Origin: Neurospora tetraspora
Lineage: Eukaryota; Ascomycota; Sordariomycetes; Sordariales; Sordariaceae
Assembly: GCF_033439725.1 (NCBI RefSeq)
Contig: NW_026944385.1
Coordinates: 558,001-622,000 of the forward strand
Direction: 5' to 3'
DNA length: 64,000 nt
Part shown: in pieces, positions 59,501 through 64,000 of the stretch
Layout: each line of letters begins with the position of its first letter
Position numbering within the stretch: position 1 is the first letter of the stretch
Position numbers and translations under genes: made by a program
Notes under the pieces: generated by a model
What the model was told of the DNA's origin: nothing
Seen by the model: the letters and a program-made list of their open reading frames with translations, nothing else
The model's database searches: none

Positions 59501-62004
59501 CGAGCCGGTTGATCTTTTCGTGCCCAAAGCCAAAATGAAACGCTTGGAAGGTTGGAAGGGTTAATCTACTACTACGTGACTGCATGATCGGTCGGGAAGT
59601 TGGTTGCATGAGGGATTAGCTGCCGATTTCCCGACCCCCCCGTTGATGAGTGATGATGACATGCGGAGCGGAAAGCTTGGCTATTCATTGCTGGTGGTTC
59701 GCAAAGAGCACGAACAAGTTCGATGTGAGCACCTTTAACGAAGTGAGGAAGGCGCAAATAGTCTAATTAACAGGCGAGGAAGAAGAAAAGAGATAGGGTG
59801 GGTGATCTGATGAGCTAATATTAAATCAGAGAGGTAAGTACGTATGTTAAGACAAAAGGGACACTGGCAACTACCGATTCGAAGCGACTATGTGGGAGGG
59901 TTGGTTCAAATGTTGGAAGACGCAGCGCCCAAGCTCGGACGGACAGACGGTCGAGAAACGGCTATTAGTCTCCTCCCACTGACCCTTGGCTCGACCGGCC
60001 GGCAGTCCAAAATTTTCAGCTCCGGTTTATAACGTATAGCACCACTCCAGTCGGTTTGGAAGAATGAAGGGGCAAAAGGGCTTCAATCTGACGTCCCAAA
60101 CACTGTGATAGCATTTGAACTCGCGGTGATATCCTTGAGTGATCAAGCAGTGTGCTCGGTGATGCCGGGAGGAATGACCTCCACGAATTCCACTTCGTCT
60201 CTGGTACCCAATGACCGACACCGGTCACAAACCCTGACAAGGTCAAGGCGACAGTAATAGGGTCCATAAAGGTACTAGAACGCATAAAATCAGGTAAAAA
60301 CATTCCCCGTCGACAACGTCAAGGTCTCTTGCAAACTTACCTTGGTGCATTTGTTTACCTACTGACACCCTTCTCGGCCCCTTGCCATCGTCTGTCCAGT
60401 CTGCCCCGGACTCACCGTTCAGACTCGAATCCGAATTCAAGGATCACGTTGAGCTGTGTTGCTTTCCCATGACATGGAAAACTGGTTGAAAGAGGCATGC
60501 ATACACACCGATGTAAGTCTCAATACCAGTATCAAAACAGTCACCGTCTCATCCGTCTCCTCGGAGTCGGAGAAAGCGACCAAGCGACGTAAAGTAAAAT
60601 AAGATATCAGGAAATTTTGTTTTGGGTCGCCGCCTTTACTGCGTACATGGATGCATTCTTATGTCTGACGACCGACAACCACCGGGATCGACGTTCGGGA
60701 TGGATGGGTGGGTGAGCGGATGGATGGATGAACAGTGGAGTGGGATGGCATCCTGCAAGATGTCGGACTTAGATGAAGCAGGGAGTCTCCGCACCCTCCC
60801 GGTGGGGTGTATACACGGACATAGATGAACCATGATGATCGCCAGGCAACCATTTTCTCTGGGGTTCCAGTGCTGTAAGGTAGCTGTGAGGTTTCGGAGA
60901 TGGACTGGAGCTGGATTGAAGATTGGACTACCTACCTACCTCTATCTACCTCTAGCCGTGAAATGGATGGGTGAAGTAAGTAAGGCAACTAAGATAAACA
61001 ATCGATTGTGTCGTCGTCGCTGCCGCCGGGCACCGAAAAAAGGAAGGGTAAGGGGGAGGGGTCTCGGGGAGCATGGAGGAGAATCGGTGGGCATACCTAG
61101 GTGTAGGTATGTAGGTATAGACTACAGTAAGCCACTTATGAGCGAACTTGGGGTAATATGAACCAACCACTCACTAGAATACACCTGAACTGTTTGGACT
61201 GCTTAAGACTTGGAGATCATGTCATCTCGTCATTCATCCATCACTTGAATCCGTATATGCGGATGTGCCATGGGTAATATCTACCTAGGTAAAAGCAGTC
61301 ATACCTGCTCCATCGTTGCGATGACCGAGGACTGAAGGGGATTGATATGCTCCCCCGTTATTTGTTGCTCATTCCTCATTACACATTGATCACCAGATGC
61401 ATTACAGCAAACCATGTGTGACGGTAAATCATGCTCACCCGTGTTGATATCTATTCAGTTTGCCCATAACGTCCGGACTTGTATATACCTTAGCTACATT
61501 TCCCATACTTGGAAAAGAAGGGGGCACTTCGAGTACCGACGACCAGTCCATGGAAGAGGGAAATAGCTGTGAGCCGACTGCCTACCTGCCATCGCGGATA
61601 AATTGTATCGGGTCAGCTAGTAACCGCATTGCACACCAGTATGTGCGTTCGCCCGTTCTGATGATGTATCCCACCGTGGCTCGAAGGGATCTTGACTCCT
61701 AACTGGAGAGTTCAGTTGTCCATTGTCTATTGCCCATTGCCCATTGCCCATCTGCCCAGCTGTGCGATCAACCCCCCAAGGCGCCGGGACCAAGGTACGC
61801 AATGAACAAGAGATCGTAGAAGATGAGCAATAAGTAGCAACGTAATTATCATGGTATTCCTTTTTCGCCATCCTTCAGCTCCACTAACAAATAACCCCAG
61901 GTTTTGATCCTCTTGATCCCGCTCTCCTCCTCCCATACAGAGACGTGACAACCATCACCACCCATCTCCTACCCCCTTCACCTCCCCCTTCGTTATGTGC
62001 GCGC
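56548..62004. other. Gene-poor tract before the sec24 3' end
   Basis: Over 5 kb without a convincing gene; neighbouring genes converge on this interval. Short frames on both strands lack domains. Tandem CTCACT runs (near 57867-57893) and GGAT-type runs (near 60700-60730) are present. Composition is normal, so this is not RIP-decayed. Confidence 0.4.
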
Positions 62005-64000
62005 CTACCAATACGCAGGCCTCAACCCCGTAAAGCTTCCCAGCGCCGAGTGACTTTCGCCATCTTCCCTCTTACGTTGACCAGCGAGCTGTTATTTCCC
62101 AATGTCAGTAACCTGTTCATTCACCAATCACCCACAAGGGCGATTGTAGTCCGAGAAACATAAGGAGGACGAGAACTCACCTCCAACTGCACCCCCTTAT
62201 GCACATGCACCAACCAATCCACATAACTCTGCGCCTCATTATTCCGATCCTCCACCAACATCCTCGCAAACTCAAACTCCGCTCCGTCAATCCCCTGTCT
62301 AGCCAACTGAATCGTCAACCCCTTGCTACCCCTCACCGTCCGCATATACTCAATGATATTCCTCGTCTGCGCATTCAGATGAGTCTCCAGGACAGGGATA
62401 GTCGACGTGTAAGGATCCAGCGATTGGAGCGTCGTCTTGTCCTCGCCGAAGAGATCCTGAATGAGAGCGGGCGCGGTCTGCGCGTGCATCCAGAGTAGAC
62501 AGACTTGCCCGTTATCAACCAGATAAACGCCGCCGGGCTCGACGCGGGCGAAGGAGGCGCGCAGAGCCGAGGGCATGCGCAGGTGGCCCGTGGTGGCGTC
62601 GGGGTAGCCGTCTTCGGGCTGGAGGCTGTGCAGCGGGATCATGCGCGGGTAGAGATAGAGAGACAGCTCGCGGGCGCCCATGGAGCGGATGAGGCGCATG
62701 TCGTGCACCCGACGGTCGGTGGTCTCGTTGCCGCCCTTGAAGGCGCGGCATTTGAGCATGCCCAATACATACATGGCAAACTCCTTAAGACGCTCAGGCA
62801 TGACGAGCTGCTGAGGTGGGTGGGGCACGGCGAGGTGGTTCTTGCGGTAGAGGGCCAGGATGTCGATGGTCTTTTCGGTGAGAGAAGAGCGGACTTCTTT
62901 GAGGTTGGCGCTGGTGGTGGAGAGCTTGGTGCTGGCTTCTTTGGCCAGGATCGAGACGATGGCGTCTTGGTCGATGAATTTGAGGCAGTCGCGCGCTTGG
63001 TCGGAGACGCCGGCGATAACGTTGATGCAGCGCACGCGACGCTGGCCGGAGGCAGTGGTGTAGAGCAGCGCGGCTTGGAAGTGCGCGTCCAGCTTGGAGT
63101 CGAGCTTGCCGTCGTAGCCAAAGGTGACGGCCAGGGCCTTGTCAGCGTCGATGACGCCTATTTCGAGGTCGGCGCCGAAGGTGTGCTGGATGAAGTTGCC
63201 GTGGTAGGCGTTCACTTGGAGGCCGTTGGAGCAGCGGACCTTCATAAGGGCTGCGTAGCCGGTCTCGCGCCTAACTGCGTGGTGGATCTCCAGGGAGAGC
63301 TTGGTGCTATCTCGCTGGACGACAAAGTTGGGGTAGAAGAAGGTCTCGCCACCGGTAGTAGAGGTGACATGGCCAATAGTAGCAATATCCAAATAGCCGC
63401 CAGATGGCGAAGCCATGAAGAAATCGGCACCAACACCCAGGGAAACCATCTTTTCGGCCAACTTCCTCCAGCCAGGGTGCTCGGTAGTGAAGAGCTTCTT
63501 GTCAGGCTCTCCACCAGGGTGCTTGCCATCGTCTCTCATGAAGAGACGGCCAGGACCCCAGGTAGGCAAAGCTGCAAGGGAGCAGAAGACCTTACCGCCC
63601 GTCTTTTCCAGTGCCGCGACTGCCGCGTTGAGTGCGGACAGCATAGCAGGCTCAGGGTTCTTGATGTTGGAGAACATCTGGGGCAGGCGAGTCAAGAGCG
63701 AGCTAATGACGGCCTTGGACTCGTAGGGGTCCACAAAGAGTCCATCGCTCAAGGGCAGGAAGGGGTCCTCGATGTCGGGCATAACGATCATCTGGGCCTG
63801 CTCAAGCGCCGGGCTGACATTGTAGAAGTGAATCTCCTGGTCGAAGGTGACGAAGCCCACCTTGGCACCAGCGGGAATCTTCCTCTTTGGCTCTCCACTC
63901 TCGTCCTGCTCTTCACCTTCTTCCGAGCCACCGTACAGAGCACTCAAGATACCTTCACAGAAGGACTCTAGGAAGCCCTTGTTGTAAGACTCCTGGGTAA
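62005..64000 (-). CDS. sec24: Sec24, COPII coat cargo adaptor (3' part, runs off edge)
   Basis: Sec24 pairs with Sec23 in the inner COPII coat and selects cargo for export from the endoplasmic reticulum. The window holds the C-terminal two thirds: an exon from the right edge to 62181, a 92-bp intron (62180-62089, GTGAGT...AACAG), and a last exon 62088-62005 encoding 27 residues that end LRPAYW. Segments in order: end of the trunk (FLESFCEGILSALYGG, then AKVGFVTFDQEIHFYNVS and LAALPTWGPGRLFMRDDG); the beta-sandwich (VQRDSTKLSLEIHHAV, FIQHTFGADLEIGVIDADKA); the helical domain (MPERLKEFAMYVLGMLKCRA, LYLYPRMIPLHSL); and the gelsolin-like domain (RVEPGGVYLVDNGQVCLLWM). The tail is SYVDWLVHVHKGVQLE. 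The zinc finger and N-terminal region lie outside. An apparent start at 63947 is an internal TTG; the frame is open to the edge. Confidence 0.96.

Noticed and set aside
62505-63971. 488-codon plus-strand open frame
   Set aside because: Antisense shadow of sec24 caused by its strong codon bias; Sec24 homology is unambiguous on the minus strand.
1-64000. Search for dispersed 5S rRNA genes, snRNAs and CRISPR arrays
   Set aside because: No match to the conserved 5S, U1, U2 or U6 core strings that I could recognise by eye, and no spaced direct-repeat array.

Overview
The window looks like a piece of a filamentous ascomycete chromosome, most likely Neurospora or a close relative in the Sordariaceae. 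Three things point there. The coding exons are GC-rich with short introns. The histone H1 gene closely resembles, as far as I recall, the Neurospora one without being identical. There are also three long AT-saturated blocks whose decay (CpA to TpA, glutamine codons turned into stops) is the signature of repeat-induced point mutation (RIP). The species assignment is inference.

Layout. 0-1 kb: a small non-autonomous transposon inside a second inverted repeat. 4.1-5.3 kb: histone H1, five exons, plus strand. 8.2-9.5 kb: a DUF7924-type nuclease-like protein, minus strand, with an unclear start. 10.3-12.4 kb: a proline-rich protein with NPF/DPF motifs, plus strand. 14.0-15.8 kb: a Gti1/Pac2 (WOPR) transcription regulator, minus strand. 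19.1-29.3 kb: three transposable elements in tandem. These are a RIP-decayed Ty1/copia retrotransposon with intact 173-bp LTRs and a 5-bp target duplication, a 573-bp MITE, and a 4.3-kb RIP-decayed DNA transposon; the last two have 9-bp target duplications as in Mutator-like elements. 29.3-40.3 kb: a long tract with no convincing gene, holding a foldback element at 34.6-35.3 kb. 40.3-42.3 kb: mitochondrial-type asparaginyl-tRNA synthetase, three exons, minus strand. 43.1-50.4 kb: a third RIP-decayed block with degenerate terminal inverted repeats. 52.5-53.6 kb: a microbial-type PARG/macrodomain protein, three exons, plus strand. 53.6-62.0 kb: another gene-poor tract with weak signs of an undescribed spliced gene near 54.7-56.2 kb. 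62.0-64.0 kb: the 3' part of sec24, minus strand, running off the right edge.

The host genes share no pathway: chromatin (H1), transcription (Pac2), mitochondrial translation (AsnRS), ADP-ribose metabolism (PARG-like) and COPII secretion (Sec24). Ordinary genes here are separated by heterochromatin-like islands of dead transposons. The main new information is the exact boundaries of those transposons, a related pair of MITEs, and candidate unannotated exons.
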